Positions 54,945 to 64,000 of a stretch of DNA of 64,000 nucleotides are shown here, piece by piece (the first letter of the stretch is position 1; each line of letters begins with the position of its first letter). The notes under the pieces were generated by a model, which saw only the letters and a program-made list of their open reading frames with translations, was not told the origin of the DNA and did not search any database. The translations under genes and the position numbers were made by a program. The DNA is from Gammaproteobacteria bacterium (GTDB lineage: Bacteria; Pseudomonadota; Gammaproteobacteria; Burkholderiales; Burkholderiaceae_B): NCBI GenBank assembly GCA_030832095.1, contig JAURJT010000029.1, positions 1 to 64,000 on the forward strand. The letters are read 5' to 3'.

Positions 54945-57014
54945 TTACGATTTTTGCATCAAATGCTCATGTAATTTGAACGCTGCACGCCGGTTGGCCA
55001 GTTTGCTGTAACTGCCATCGGGCTGCTGCAGCCAGGCCAGGCGATTGTCGCGCAGCGCAAAGGTGAAGGCTTCTTCAATCACACGTTTTTTTAGGGTTTT
55101 TTCTAAAACCGGAAACGCAATCTCAACTCGCCTAAAAAAGTTGCGATCCATCCAGTCAGCCGAAGACAGATACACAGACTCGGCGCCTTGATTGTAAAAG
55201 TAAAATACTCTTGAGTGCTCAAGAAAACGGCCAACAATTGACCGCACCGTGATGTTGTCAGATAAGCCGGGCACACCCGAACGCAAGGCACACACGCCGC
55301 GAATAATCAAATCGATCTTCACCCCTGCTTGGCTAGCTTTGTATAACTCTTGAATCACGATGGGCTCAAGCAAAGAATTCAACTTCACCAAAATTCGCGC
55401 AGGTTTGCCAGCGCGCGCTGCACGCGCTTCGGCGCGAATCAGCGACACCACCGTGTCATGCAAATTAAAGGGCGACTGCAAGAGTTCTTTCAGTACACGC
55501 CGCGAACCCAGCCCGGTTAACTGCGAAAACACTTTATCCATGTCTTCGCACAGACGTGGATCGGCTGTCAGCAGACCAAAATCCGTATACAAACTCGCCG
55601 TGCGTGGGTGATAGTTGCCGGTGCCTAAGTGGCCGTAGCGCCTGATGCGGCCCTTTTCACGACGCAGAACCAGCGCCATCTTGGCGTGTGTTTTATGACC
55701 GACAACGCCGTACACCACATGCGCACCGACCTCTTCGAGGCGAGCCGCCCAATTGATATTGGTCTGCTCATCAAAGCGGGCCATCAGTTCTACCACGACA
55801 GTCACTTCTTTACCGGCCTTGGCCGCAGAGAGTAACAAGCGCATCAATTCTGAGTCTTCGCCTGTTCGATAAATCGTCTGCTTAATCGCCACCACATCTG
55901 GGTCGACTGCAGCTGCCGTTAAAAAATTAATGACGGGTTGAAACGATTGATAAGGGTGATGCAATAAGCGGTCTTCTTTCGCGATCGCTTCAAAAATGGC
56001 AGAAGGCCGATTGGGCAAACTATCAAACGGCGCAAGAATAGGCCCCTGAAACTCTGGAAACAATAAATCTGGCCTTTTCACTAAATTACAAATCTGCATT
56101 AAGCGCGACACGTTGGCCGGGCCGTTGACACGATAGGTGTCTGCCTCATTCAACGAAAACTCTTTTTGCAAAAACTTGGCAATCTCAACAGGAGTTAGCA
56201 GATCAATTTCAAGCCGCACGGCCGAACCGAAGTTACGCTGCGACAACTCACCCTGAAGCGCCTGACGCAAGTTAGTGACCTCTTCTTCATCGACAAACAA
56301 GTCACTATTACGCGTCACCCGCCATTGATAACAGCCCTGCACCGTCATGCCCGGAAACAGTTCGCCCACGAAAGCGCGCAGCAAGCTCGTCAACAGAATA
56401 AAACTGTGGGGTTGACCCGATACCTTAGGTGGCATTTGTATCAGGCGCGGCAAGGCCCGAGGTGCCTGAACGATGGCAATCGTTGCCTTACGACCAAAGG
56501 CATCTTGCCCGGATAAGGGCACAATAAAATTCAAACTTTTGTTGTAGACACGCGGAAACGGATGCGCCGGATCAAGACCGATGGGGGTCAGTAATGGCAT
56601 CACGTCACGGTGAAAGACCTCTTTGGCCCAAGCGGTTTGCGCTTCGTTCCATTCAACCGCGTGATGGAGGTACACACCTTCGGTACGCAAGCGCGGATAG
56701 ATGTCATCATTCAGTAAGGCATATTGCCGATCGACCATGCGGTGCACTTCAAGTTGCACCCGCTCATAGGCTTGCTCGGTGGTCATGCCATCGGGCCCCA
56801 TCAGCGTTGGGTGTTGCGCCAATTGTTCTTTTAAGCTTGACACCCGAATCTCAAAAAACTCATCGAGATTCGAACTCACAATGCAGACATAGCGCAAGCG
56901 CTCGAGCAAGGGGGTATCTGGATGTTCAGCCATGGCTAAGACCCGCTCATTGAACTGGAGCAGGGACAATTCTCGGTTCAGAAAAAGCGGTTCGGCTTTT
57001 TTACGCGCGGGCAT
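54945..57014 (-). CDS. ppk: Polyphosphate kinase 1
   Basis: 689 residues, the standard PPK1 length. The four-domain PPK1 layout opens with NRELSLLQFNERVL. VYGVVGHKTHAKM contains the His expected to be autophosphorylated, and RRYGHLGTGNYHPRTASLY carries the second His. It makes polyphosphate from ATP at the inner membrane. A Pho-box-like site lies 48 bases upstream, and ppx is divergent. With pst genes on the same strand across a 190-base gap, this forms a phosphate module. Confidence 0.96.
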   Translation of the reverse strand: MPARKKAEPLFLNRELSLLQFNERVLAMAEHPDTPLLERLRYVCIVSSNLDEFFEIRVSSLKEQLAQHPTLMGPDGMTTEQAYERVQLEVHRMVDRQYALLNDDIYPRLRTEGVYLHHAVEWNEAQTAWAKEVFHRDVMPLLTPIGLDPAHPFPRVYNKSLNFIVPLSGQDAFGRKATIAIVQAPRALPRLIQMPPKVSGQPHSFILLTSLLRAFVGELFPGMTVQGCYQWRVTRNSDLFVDEEEVTNLRQALQGELSQRNFGSAVRLEIDLLTPVEIAKFLQKEFSLNEADTYRVNGPANVSRLMQICNLVKRPDLLFPEFQGPILAPFDSLPNRPSAIFEAIAKEDRLLHHPYQSFQPVINFLTAAAVDPDVVAIKQTIYRTGEDSELMRLLLSAAKAGKEVTVVVELMARFDEQTNINWAARLEEVGAHVVYGVVGHKTHAKMALVLRREKGRIRRYGHLGTGNYHPRTASLYTDFGLLTADPRLCEDMDKVFSQLTGLGSRRVLKELLQSPFNLHDTVVSLIRAEARAARAGKPARILVKLNSLLEPIVIQELYKASQAGVKIDLIIRGVCALRSGVPGLSDNITVRSIVGRFLEHSRVFYFYNQGAESVYLSSADWMDRNFFRRVEIAFPVLEKTLKKRVIEEAFTFALRDNRLAWLQQPDGSYSKLANRRAAFKLHEHLMQKS

Positions 57015-57061
57015 AGTGAGGGACCTTAGTTGTCGGCTTAAAGTGGTTGTACAACAGTCAG

Positions 57062-57079
57062 GTTACAGTTTGGTAACAA
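57062..57079 (-). promoter_or_regulatory. Pho-box-like PhoB site upstream of ppk
   Basis: On the minus strand TTGTTACCAAACTGTAAC matches the half-site CTGTCAC at five and six of seven positions, with the standard four-base gap. A TACAAC follows after ten bases, the same distance as in the pstS site. It lies 48 bases before the ppk start. The match is weaker than that at pstS. Confidence 0.5.
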
Positions 57080-57098
57080 TTCAGGCTACCTCGTGCAT

Positions 57099-57127
57099 TT
57101 TTTGGATTCTAGATACCCTTTTATAAT
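57099..57127 (+). promoter_or_regulatory. Possible sigma-70 promoter of ppx
   Basis: A perfect -10 TATAAT lies at 57122-57127, with TTTTTG 17 bases upstream as a weak -35. It sits 29 bases before the ppx ATG and points to it, independent of the Pho box on the opposite strand. Confidence 0.5.
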
Positions 57128-57156
57128 AGGCGTAATTAGGTTACAGGTTGACGTTG

Positions 57157-58644
57157 ATGGAACACCTCTTGGCAGCAGTAGATCTGGGGTCGAACAGCTT
57201 TAGGCTATCGATCGGACGGGTAGCCGAGCAAAATGGTGCCAAACACATCTATCAAATCGATCGTCTCAAAGAGACGGTTCGTTTAGCCGCAGGCTTAAAC
57301 TCCGCCAAGATACTGAACGATGAATCCGTTGAACGGGCCATCGAAGTACTCAAACGTTTTGGCGAACGTTTACGCAGCTTTCATCCTGACCGAGTACGCG
57401 CGGTTGCCACCAATACCTTCCGTGTGGCACGCAACGTCGCTGATTTTTTGCCTCGCGCCGAAGCTGCGCTTGGCTTTCCGATTGAGGTCATTGCTGGGCG
57501 CGAAGAAGCCCGCCTGATCTATTCTGGTGTCAGCCACACGCTACCGATCTCGACCGATAGGCGCTTAGTCATCGACATCGGGGGTGGCTCGACCGAGATC
57601 ATCATTGGTCGCGGAGACGAGCCTCTGCTCACCTCTTCGCTGTATATGGGTTGCGTCAGTTACAGCCGAAAATTTTTTCCGGAAGGTGTCATTGACGTCT
57701 ATTCGATGAAACAGGCCGAGTTAGCCGCCCGACGTGAAATTGAGGTCATTACCAAGCCCTATCGCAAAATGGGCTGGGATGCCGCCTTTGGCTCGTCTGG
57801 TACCGCCAAGGCACTTTACGCAATCTTGACCGAGGGTCGCCTGTCACCAGAAGGGATTACGAGAGACGGTCTCGAAAAACTGAAGGCTAAGCTCGTTCGT
57901 GCTGGCCGGGTGATTCCAAACGACCTACCTGGCATCAAACTTGAGCGGGCCGACGTCTTAACTGGTGGCTTAGCCATCATGAGCGCCTTCTTTGACGAGA
58001 TGCATGTCGAGGTCATGAAAACCGGCGATGGCGCCTTGCGTCTTGGTGTGTTGGTTGACCTAGCCGGTCGCGAAGAGGCCCATGACCGGCGTGACGTATC
58101 GGTGTTGGCCTTCACAAAACGCTACCACGTCGATACCCGTCAATCCACGCGGGTCAAACGCTGCGCCTTGAGTCTGTTTGATGCCGTGCTACCAGGCCGA
58201 ACAGAGCAAGATGAACTGCGCCACACCTTGAGTTGGGCAGCAGATCTGCACGAGGTGGGTTTATCGATTGCCCAAGCGGGTTATCACAAACACAGTGCCT
58301 ACATTTTAAATAACGCCGACATGCCAGGCTTTTCACGAGTCGATCAAACACAGTTGGGTCTGTTAGCCCTCGCGCATACGGGCAAACTTAGTAAGGCGCA
58401 AAATCTGGTTAAAAATCGTGAGCAATGGTTGACGATTCTATGTTTACGTTTAGCGGTACTACTTTGTCGGCGCCGCGAAGATGTGTCGCGCTTACCGCTC
58501 TCGGTCGGCGTTAAAGGGCTTGCCATTGTGTGCAAGGTTGACAAGAAATGGCTCAGCTCGCATCCGCTGACCGATTTTTCGTTACACGGCGAAGAAACCG
58601 AATGGGGTAAGGTCGGTTTTAATTTTGAATTGATCCAAGTTTAG
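57157..58644 (+). CDS. ppx: Exopolyphosphatase (Ppx/GppA family)
   Basis: 495 residues from the ATG at 57157; a TTG at 57148 adds three residues. LLAAVDLGSNSFRLSIGR, VIDIGGGSTEI and SSGTAKAL are the sugar-kinase/Hsp70-like motifs of Ppx/GppA enzymes, which degrade polyphosphate or pppGpp. The C-terminal part (about 310-495) has an HD-like helical domain (LSWAADLHEVGL). Divergent from ppk, so synthesis and degradation of polyphosphate are separately controlled. The 3' end overlaps the convergent acyltransferase by 26 bases. Confidence 0.93.
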   Translation: MEHLLAAVDLGSNSFRLSIGRVAEQNGAKHIYQIDRLKETVRLAAGLNSAKILNDESVERAIEVLKRFGERLRSFHPDRVRAVATNTFRVARNVADFLPRAEAALGFPIEVIAGREEARLIYSGVSHTLPISTDRRLVIDIGGGSTEIIIGRGDEPLLTSSLYMGCVSYSRKFFPEGVIDVYSMKQAELAARREIEVITKPYRKMGWDAAFGSSGTAKALYAILTEGRLSPEGITRDGLEKLKAKLVRAGRVIPNDLPGIKLERADVLTGGLAIMSAFFDEMHVEVMKTGDGALRLGVLVDLAGREEAHDRRDVSVLAFTKRYHVDTRQSTRVKRCALSLFDAVLPGRTEQDELRHTLSWAADLHEVGLSIAQAGYHKHSAYILNNADMPGFSRVDQTQLGLLALAHTGKLSKAQNLVKNREQWLTILCLRLAVLLCRRREDVSRLPLSVGVKGLAIVCKVDKKWLSSHPLTDFSLHGEETEWGKVGFNFELIQV

Positions 58645-59422
58645 CGCGATCAAAGCCAAAGTGCTTACGGTAGCGCTGGCCCATATGACTGACCGACAGC
58701 AACATCGGAAAATCCGCAGTATTAAAGTCAGGATCCCAGGCTGGCTCGCCGCAAACGCGTGCCCCTAATTTCAAATACCCTTTGAGCAAGGCTGGCACCG
58801 AAGCTGGCAACTGACTATCGAGCTGCTCGACGGGATAGCGATGCAGGGGCTTTACGCTGATGTCCTCGGTAAAGAGCGAGCGTTCTTTGACCTGCCGCCA
58901 GACTTCGGCCGCAGTCACGCCGTCATCGCGCAGACTCACGCTTGCGCAACCAAACACGTGTTCGTAGTTACCTTGCTTAAGGATTTCTGCCAGGCCTGAC
59001 CAAAGCATCATCAAAACACCACCTTGCCGGTGCTCTTCATGAATGCATGCGCGTCCAAACTCGACTAATGACTCACGCACCTGTCCTAAGCCGCTTAGAT
59101 CAAACTCAGACTCAGAGTAATAGCTACCCGCACGCTTGGCTTGTTGCGGAGTCAAAATTCGATAAGTGCCAACCACTTGATCGGTCGAAAGTTCTCGGAC
59201 TAGCAGGTGCGCACACCAGGGATCAAAGTGATCGCAATCGATCCCATCGCGATCCGTGCCGAGGGCGGCGCCACACTCTGCGCTAAATACATCATGACGA
59301 AGCCGCTGCACCAATTCGATTTCGTCGGGCGACTGCGCCAGGCCGACGACCAAACCAGCAGAGTGAGTTGAAGCCGTCGGAAGCGTGAATAGACTAGAAG
59401 CACTGCGCACAAGCTCAAGCAT
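58619..59422 (-). CDS. GNAT-family acyltransferase, OlsB-like
   Basis: 267 residues. LRHDVFSAECG, VVGTYRILTPQQA, and LVEFGRACIHEEHRQGGVLM match the OlsB/hemolysin-type acyltransferases that transfer 3-hydroxyacyl groups from ACP to ornithine in ornithine-lipid synthesis. The PhlA/OlsA partner is not adjacent, so the exact product is uncertain. Its 3' end overlaps ppx by 26 bases in the opposite direction and no terminator lies between the two. Confidence 0.75.
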   Translation of the reverse strand: MLELVRSASSLFTLPTASTHSAGLVVGLAQSPDEIELVQRLRHDVFSAECGAALGTDRDGIDCDHFDPWCAHLLVRELSTDQVVGTYRILTPQQAKRAGSYYSESEFDLSGLGQVRESLVEFGRACIHEEHRQGGVLMMLWSGLAEILKQGNYEHVFGCASVSLRDDGVTAAEVWRQVKERSLFTEDISVKPLHRYPVEQLDSQLPASVPALLKGYLKLGARVCGEPAWDPDFNTADFPMLLSVSHMGQRYRKHFGFDRAKLGSIQN

Positions 59423-59530
59423 GAGGTTAATCTCCTGAGGTATCCCTAACTATGACAAAGCGACATTGCACGAACGTGACGAAATGATGAAGATTTTTTG
59501 ACTTGAGTCACGCCATCCAGAAGCCCGAAC

Positions 59531-59544
59531 TGCCCCCCGGGGCA
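59531..59544 (-). terminator. Short GC-rich hairpin after glmM
   Basis: TGCCCC and GGGGCA form a short stem about 50 bases past the glmM stop on the minus strand. There is no T run, so termination is uncertain. Confidence 0.4.
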
Positions 59545-59596
59545 GACACGAGGTGATGGACTTGCTGGATCGCGAGAGCGTTGCACCGCTGGCTGA

Positions 59597-60943
59597 CTAG
59601 CTCGTTAAATCGACCGCCGCCAGCAAATCGACGCACTTAGTCGCTAAAGCCTCGTCATCGGCCTCGACCATCAAGCGTAGTTTGGGTTCGGTGCCAGACG
59701 CACGAATCAAGACGCGACCGCGCTCACCCAGCAAGGCTTCGGCTTGTTTTTGCGCTGCCTGTAAGCCCGCATGGGTTGCCCAATCGGTACCGGGCTTGAG
59801 CGCCACGTTGATCATTTTTTGTGGATACAAGCGCAAGGCCGATACCCATTGCGCCAAGGTCTCGCCGCTGCGCTGTAAGGCCGCCAACACTTGCAAGGCT
59901 GCAACGATACCATCGCCCGTTGTGTGTGAATCTAGACACAACAGGTGCCCTGAACTTTCGCCACCATAGAGCCAGCCGCGGTTGCGCAATTGCTCAAGTA
60001 CGTAACGATCGCCGACTTGAGCACGCTCAAAGGGGATGCCCATGTGTTTAAGCTGACGCTCAAAGCCGAAGTTGGTCATCAGGGTACCCACCACACCTGC
60101 AACCGGCCCACGCGAGAGGCGTTCACGCAACACCGCGTACAACAACTCATCGCCGTTATAGACACGGCCGGTGGCATCGACCATTTGCACACGATCGGCA
60201 TCACCGTCTAGCGCAATGCCAAGATCTGCGCCACGTGCACGGACTTCAGCCGCTAAGCTTTCAGGATGCAAAGCACCAACGTCTTTGTTGATATTGAACC
60301 CGTCGGGTGAAACGCCAATTGCAGTGACTTCGGCACCTAGCTCGCGAAACACGTGCGGAGCAATATGGTACGCAGCACCATTGGCAGCATCGACCACGAG
60401 TTTCAAACCGCCTAAATCCAAATCCGATGGATACGTACTTTTACAAAACTCAATATAACGACCTGGGGCATCGTCAATACGACGCGCGCGTCCGAGCTTT
60501 TCAGAGCTGACACATTGCATGGGTTCGTCTAGTGCAGCTTCAATCGCAGCCTCAGTTTCGTCAGGCAGCTTCATCCCCTTAGACGAAAAAAACTTGATGC
60601 CATTGTCGTAATAAGGATTGTGTGAGGCGCTGATCACAATACCAGCCACTAAGCGCCAGGTACGCGTCAAATACGCCACCGCTGGGGTGGGTAGCGGGCC
60701 TGCGAGCAACACCTCGATACCAGCCGAAGCAAAGCCTGCTTCGAGCGCCGATTCAAGCATGTAGCCACTGATGCGCGTGTCTTTACCAATCAATACGGTT
60801 GGGCGACCGCGCCGCGCCGAATGCTCTTTAGCCAAAACTTTACCGGCTGCATAGCCAAGCCTGAGTGCGAATTCAGCATTGATGACGTCGCCACCTACTT
60901 CGCCGCGCACGCCATCAGTACCGAAATATTTTCTTTGACTCAT
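59597..60943 (-). CDS. glmM: Phosphoglucosamine mutase
   Basis: 448 residues. The phosphoserine loop [13 protein letters not shown] has Ser107 as the likely phosphorylated residue. DGDADR carries the magnesium ligands and the C-terminal [14 protein letters not shown] binds the sugar phosphate. Converts glucosamine-6-phosphate to glucosamine-1-phosphate for UDP-GlcNAc, needed for peptidoglycan and lipid A (lpxH is at 9.6 kb). In the conserved rlmE-ftsH-folP-glmM order, 41 bases after folP. Confidence 0.97.
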   Translation of the reverse strand: MSQRKYFGTDGVRGEVGGDVINAEFALRLGYAAGKVLAKEHSARRGRPTVLIGKDTRISGYMLESALEAGFASAGIEVLLAGPLPTPAVAYLTRTWRLVAGIVISASHNPYYDNGIKFFSSKGMKLPDETEAAIEAALDEPMQCVSSEKLGRARRIDDAPGRYIEFCKSTYPSDLDLGGLKLVVDAANGAAYHIAPHVFRELGAEVTAIGVSPDGFNINKDVGALHPESLAAEVRARGADLGIALDGDADRVQMVDATGRVYNGDELLYAVLRERLSRGPVAGVVGTLMTNFGFERQLKHMGIPFERAQVGDRYVLEQLRNRGWLYGGESSGHLLCLDSHTTGDGIVAALQVLAALQRSGETLAQWVSALRLYPQKMINVALKPGTDWATHAGLQAAQKQAEALLGERGRVLIRASGTEPKLRLMVEADDEALATKCVDLLAAVDLTS

Positions 60944-60984
60944 TTTTTTCTCCGCGAAACTCGCCGTTCAGCACAAGAGGGACA

Positions 60985-61830
60985 TCAATGTAGATCCCCT
61001 GCAGTCTGAACGGACTGCCAAACTTTTAAAGCGTCGCGCGTAGCATCGACATCATGCACACGCAAAACAGCTGCACCTCTGACCACACCTGCGAGCGCCG
61101 CGGCAATGCTACCACTCAGACGCTGATCCACAGATTTACCTGTGACACTGCCGATCATAGATTTGCGCGAGGCACCCAACACGACTGGGTAACCACTTTG
61201 CACAAGCTGCTCTAGCCCTTGCAGTAATTGATAATTATGCTCGACTGTTTTACCAAACCCGAGGCCTGGATCCAGGCTAATACGGGCCCTCGTGACACCT
61301 AGATGCTCAAGCAACTGCGCCTGGGTCACGAGTGCCACTTTCACCTCATGTACGACGTCTTGGTAGTGGGGTGCGGTTTGCATCGTACGCGGCTCGCCCT
61401 GCATATGCATCAGGCACACCCCACAGCTGGGGTGCGCAGCAACGATGCGCCGCGCCTCGGGTGCTAGCATGCCTGTCACATCATTAATGATGTCGGCCCC
61501 CGCCTCAAGCGCAATCTGCATCACCTCTGGCTTGCAGGTATCGACTGAAATCGCAACACCACTGTCGCGCAACGCAGCGATCACAGGCAAAATGCGCGCA
61601 AGCTCATCTTGGATAGAAACGGGCGCAGCCCCTGGGCGGGTGGACTCACCACCAATGTCGATAATATCGGCACCTTCAGCAACCAATTGGTGCGCGTGTG
61701 CAATCGCCGAGGTGGCGTCAGGGTGTTGACCGCCATCAGAAAATGAATCAGGCGTTACGTTAACGATTCCCATTAAAAGCGGGCGCTTGAGTACAAACTC
61801 AAAGCGCCCGCATAACCAGCTAGCTGACAT
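60985..61830 (-). CDS. folP: Dihydropteroate synthase
   Basis: 281 residues from the ATG at 61830; a longer frame to 61986 lies within ftsH and is rejected. LLMGIVNVTPDSFSDGG and IIDIGGESTRPGA are pterin-binding signatures, and GLGFGKTVEHN and LGASRKSMIG follow. Joins pterin with p-aminobenzoate in folate synthesis, the step after FolB. Follows ftsH after 22 bases. Confidence 0.96.
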   Translation of the reverse strand: MSASWLCGRFEFVLKRPLLMGIVNVTPDSFSDGGQHPDATSAIAHAHQLVAEGADIIDIGGESTRPGAAPVSIQDELARILPVIAALRDSGVAISVDTCKPEVMQIALEAGADIINDVTGMLAPEARRIVAAHPSCGVCLMHMQGEPRTMQTAPHYQDVVHEVKVALVTQAQLLEHLGVTRARISLDPGLGFGKTVEHNYQLLQGLEQLVQSGYPVVLGASRKSMIGSVTGKSVDQRLSGSIAAALAGVVRGAAVLRVHDVDATRDALKVWQSVQTAGDLH

Positions 61831-61852
61831 CAGAGTCAACTCTGCCGTCGTC

Positions 61853-63739
61853 TTAAACCACCGCTGCTGGATCGTTAGTCGGTGCTGCGCCCGTGGGAGG
61901 CGTATCCGACGAATCAGCTGGCGCCTGTGGCACCTTTGGTGGGCGCGGTGGGCGACCTTCAATGATCTCACCGATCTGATCTGCATCGATGGTTTCCCAC
62001 TCGAGCAATGCCTTAGTCATGATTTCGACTTTTTCACGACTATTTTCAAGGATGGTGCGAGCACGTGCGTACTGTTCGTCGATAATTTTGCGGATCTCTT
62101 TATCGACTGTTTGCATCGTCGCTTCAGACATGTGCGTGGTTTTTGTCACGCTACGGCCTAAAAAGACTTCGCCTTCGTTTTCGGCGTACACCACTGGGCC
62201 CAATGAATCGGTCATGCCATAGCGCGTGACCATGTCACGAGCAATCGCAGTCGCACGCTCAAAATCGTTTGAGGCACCGGTGGTCATTTGGTTCATGAAA
62301 AGCTCTTCAGCGATACGACCACCAAACAACACGGCAATCGTACACAATAGACGCTCTTTATCCATGCTGTACCGATCGCCTTCGGGCAACTGCATCGTGA
62401 CGCCTAAGGCACGACCACGCGGAATGATCGTGACTTTGTGAACAGGATCTGTTTTTGGCAGCATACGGGCCACGATCGCATGACCAGATTCGTGATACGC
62501 GGTATTGCGGCGTTCTTCTTCAGGCATCACGATTGACCGGCGCTCAGCACCCATGATGATCTTGTCTTTGGCTTTTTCAAAGTCAGACATATCAACTGTG
62601 CGGCCATTGCGACGCGCTGCAAACAGAGCTGATTCGTTGACCAGATTGGCAAGATCAGCACCCGAAAAACCTGGGCAACCACGTGCCAGTGTATGGGCAT
62701 CGACGTTTTGCGCCAACGGCACTTTACGCATGTGAACTTTAAGAATTTGTTCGCGGCCACGAATATCTGGCAACGGCACCACCACTTGACGATCAAAACG
62801 ACCAGGGCGCAGCAACGCAGGGTCAAGCACATCGGGGCGGTTGGTCGCAGCGATCACAATCACGCCAACGCCAGACTCAAAGCCGTCCATCTCAACCAAC
62901 ATCTGGTTGAGCGTTTGTTCACGCTCGTCGTTACCGCCGCCCAAGCCTGCACCACGCTGGCGACCGACAGCATCGATCTCGTCAATAAAGATAATGCATG
63001 GCGAATGCTTTTTGGCGTTTTCAAACATGTCGCGTACACGGGCAGCGCCCACGCCCACAAACATCTCAACAAAGTCAGAACCCGAAATACTAAAAAACGG
63101 AACCTTGGCTTCGCCAGCAATCGCTTTGGCCAACAACGTTTTACCGGTACCGGGCGAACCCACCATCAGCACGCCACGGGGGATACGACCGCCGAGCTTT
63201 TGAAACTTAGACGGATCACGTAAAAAATCAACAATTTCTTGAACGTCATCTTTTGCTTCGTCGCAACCCGCAACGTCAGCAAACGTGATGGCATTTGTGC
63301 CTTCGTCTAGCAAGCGCGCACGCGACTTACCAAAACTAAACGCCCCACCCTTACCACCACCCTGCATCTGGCGCATAAAAAACACCCAGACACCGATCAA
63401 GAGCAGCATCGGAAACCAAGACACAAAGATACTCATGAGCAGTGAGGGCTCTTCGCGCGGCTTGCCCGATACAGAAACACCAGCTTTGAGCAAATCAGAC
63501 ACCATCCAGAGATCGCCAGGCGAAGTCAGGGTGTAAGGGCGGCCCGAGTCGGGCGTGACATGGATGACATCGTTTTGGACATCGACTCGGCGGACCTTGC
63601 CCGACTTGGCGTCTTCCATAAATTGGGTGTAACTCACGGTGTCTTGTACAGGCGCGCGGGAGTCGAACTGTTTAAACACAGTAAACAGCACCAAACCTAT
63701 CACCATCCAAACCGCGACTTTCGAAAAAGAATTATTCAA
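61853..63739 (-). CDS. ftsH: ATP-dependent zinc metalloprotease FtsH
   Basis: 628 residues from a TTG at 63739 ([11 protein letters not shown]), which has GGAG seven bases upstream and fits the usual N-terminus. Two membrane segments (about 7-25 and 100-120) flank a periplasmic domain. Walker A GSPGTGKT at about 194-201, SRH-type [20 protein letters not shown], and the zinc HESGH are present. It degrades membrane and regulatory proteins such as LpxC and sigma-32. The Pro/Thr-rich C-terminus ([11 protein letters not shown] onward) is typical. Confidence 0.96.
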   Translation of the reverse strand: MNNSFSKVAVWMVIGLVLFTVFKQFDSRAPVQDTVSYTQFMEDAKSGKVRRVDVQNDVIHVTPDSGRPYTLTSPGDLWMVSDLLKAGVSVSGKPREEPSLLMSIFVSWFPMLLLIGVWVFFMRQMQGGGKGGAFSFGKSRARLLDEGTNAITFADVAGCDEAKDDVQEIVDFLRDPSKFQKLGGRIPRGVLMVGSPGTGKTLLAKAIAGEAKVPFFSISGSDFVEMFVGVGAARVRDMFENAKKHSPCIIFIDEIDAVGRQRGAGLGGGNDEREQTLNQMLVEMDGFESGVGVIVIAATNRPDVLDPALLRPGRFDRQVVVPLPDIRGREQILKVHMRKVPLAQNVDAHTLARGCPGFSGADLANLVNESALFAARRNGRTVDMSDFEKAKDKIIMGAERRSIVMPEEERRNTAYHESGHAIVARMLPKTDPVHKVTIIPRGRALGVTMQLPEGDRYSMDKERLLCTIAVLFGGRIAEELFMNQMTTGASNDFERATAIARDMVTRYGMTDSLGPVVYAENEGEVFLGRSVTKTTHMSEATMQTVDKEIRKIIDEQYARARTILENSREKVEIMTKALLEWETIDADQIGEIIEGRPPRPPKVPQAPADSSDTPPTGAAPTNDPAAVV

Positions 63740-63885
63740 GGCCGATCTCCAGCTTGTCGTTCTGACGCGCCGCGCACCTTTGGCCCAAAGGACGCATTGC
63801 AACGAGGCAAAATAACATTCTACCTGTTAAAAAAGCCCATTCGCAGTAATCCCTTACTGCGCGACGGGACCGAAATCGCAAAGCT

Positions 63886-64000
63886 CTAGCCTTTTCGACC
63901 CTTGGCGATCAAGAAAGTTTCAGAAGAACGATCTCTTGAGGCCTTGGGTTTGCGCTCGACCACCCTTTTGAAGTGACGTTTGAAGCTTTCAACGGTTTGC
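63886..64000 (-). CDS. rlmE: 23S rRNA (uridine-2'-O)-methyltransferase RlmE, C-terminal end
   Basis: Partial: the last 38 residues before the TAG at 63886-63888; the rest lies beyond the window edge. ESFKRHFKRVVERKPKASR and SSETFLIAKG match the C-terminal end of RlmE/FtsJ (K-P-x-A-S-R-x-R-S-S-E). It methylates U2552 of 23S rRNA. Directly upstream of ftsH with about 146 bases between, a conserved pair. Confidence 0.85.
   Translation of the reverse strand, partial: QTVESFKRHFKRVVERKPKASRDRSSETFLIAKGRKG

Noticed and set aside
60985-61986. Longer folP frame up to 61986
   Set aside because: The extra residues lie inside the ftsH 3' end in another frame; the start at 61830 fits the family.

Overview
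The window looks like chromosomal DNA of a betaproteobacterium, most likely Burkholderiales near the Alcaligenaceae. The grounds are gene content and order: rlmE-ftsH-folP-glmM, bamC after dapA, a pst operon beside ppk/ppx, a complete ure operon, two Bug-type tripartite tricarboxylate receptors, and a FolM-like reductase beside folB. This placement is inference; no 16S rRNA is present. Four tRNA genes (Ser-GCT, Arg-TCT, His-GTG, Pro-TGG) lie in the window, and no CRISPR array or complete insertion sequence was seen.

Layout. 1-570 is a degraded accessory margin: the C-terminal end of an IS transposase, then the C-terminal end of a type I restriction HsdR subunit. It abuts the 3' end of tRNA-Ser, so it may be the edge of a tRNA-associated island. 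723-2421 holds a HipA/HipB toxin-antitoxin pair with three AT-rich inverted repeats upstream of hipB. 2442-8137 is a minus-strand housekeeping block (lysC, tilS, accA, an AlkA-like glycosylase with a histone-like tail, cysS). 8251-10428 runs rightward (TPR protein, cyclophilin, lpxH). 10501-20051 has a TerC/CBS protein, suhB, trmJ, cysE, a Bug receptor, mutS and a RoxA-like ribosomal oxygenase. 20086-25518 is ureDABCEFG on the minus strand, with a possible NtrC-like site upstream. 25961-33869 contains bamC, dapA, an M50 protease, a Sua5/YciO protein, a parvulin, a solute-binding protein, cardiolipin synthase and two tRNAs.

33150-50544 is the metabolic, more accessory-looking section. It has an RraA-like protein beside an L-arabinonate-type IlvD/Edd dehydratase, a GT39 glycosyltransferase, an alpha/beta hydrolase with a small partner, two uptake receptors, an acyl-CoA carboxylase beta subunit with no partner, an amidase, a Tat-targeted FAH-family protein, a Sel1 protein, folM/folB and three NAD(P)-linked acid dehydrogenases.

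50964-58644 is a phosphate module: pstSCAB, ppk and ppx. Pho-box-like sites lie upstream of both pstS and ppk with the same spacing to a possible -10, suggesting that high-affinity uptake and polyphosphate synthesis respond to the same signal. phoU is absent from the operon. 58619-64000 ends with an OlsB-like acyltransferase, glmM, folP, ftsH and the C-terminal end of rlmE.

No clearly new multi-gene system was found. The most unusual features are the histone-tailed glycosylase, the Tat-targeted FAH protein, the hipBA operator array, the paired Pho boxes, and an unexplained, potentially structured intergenic segment near 37.33-37.50 kb.
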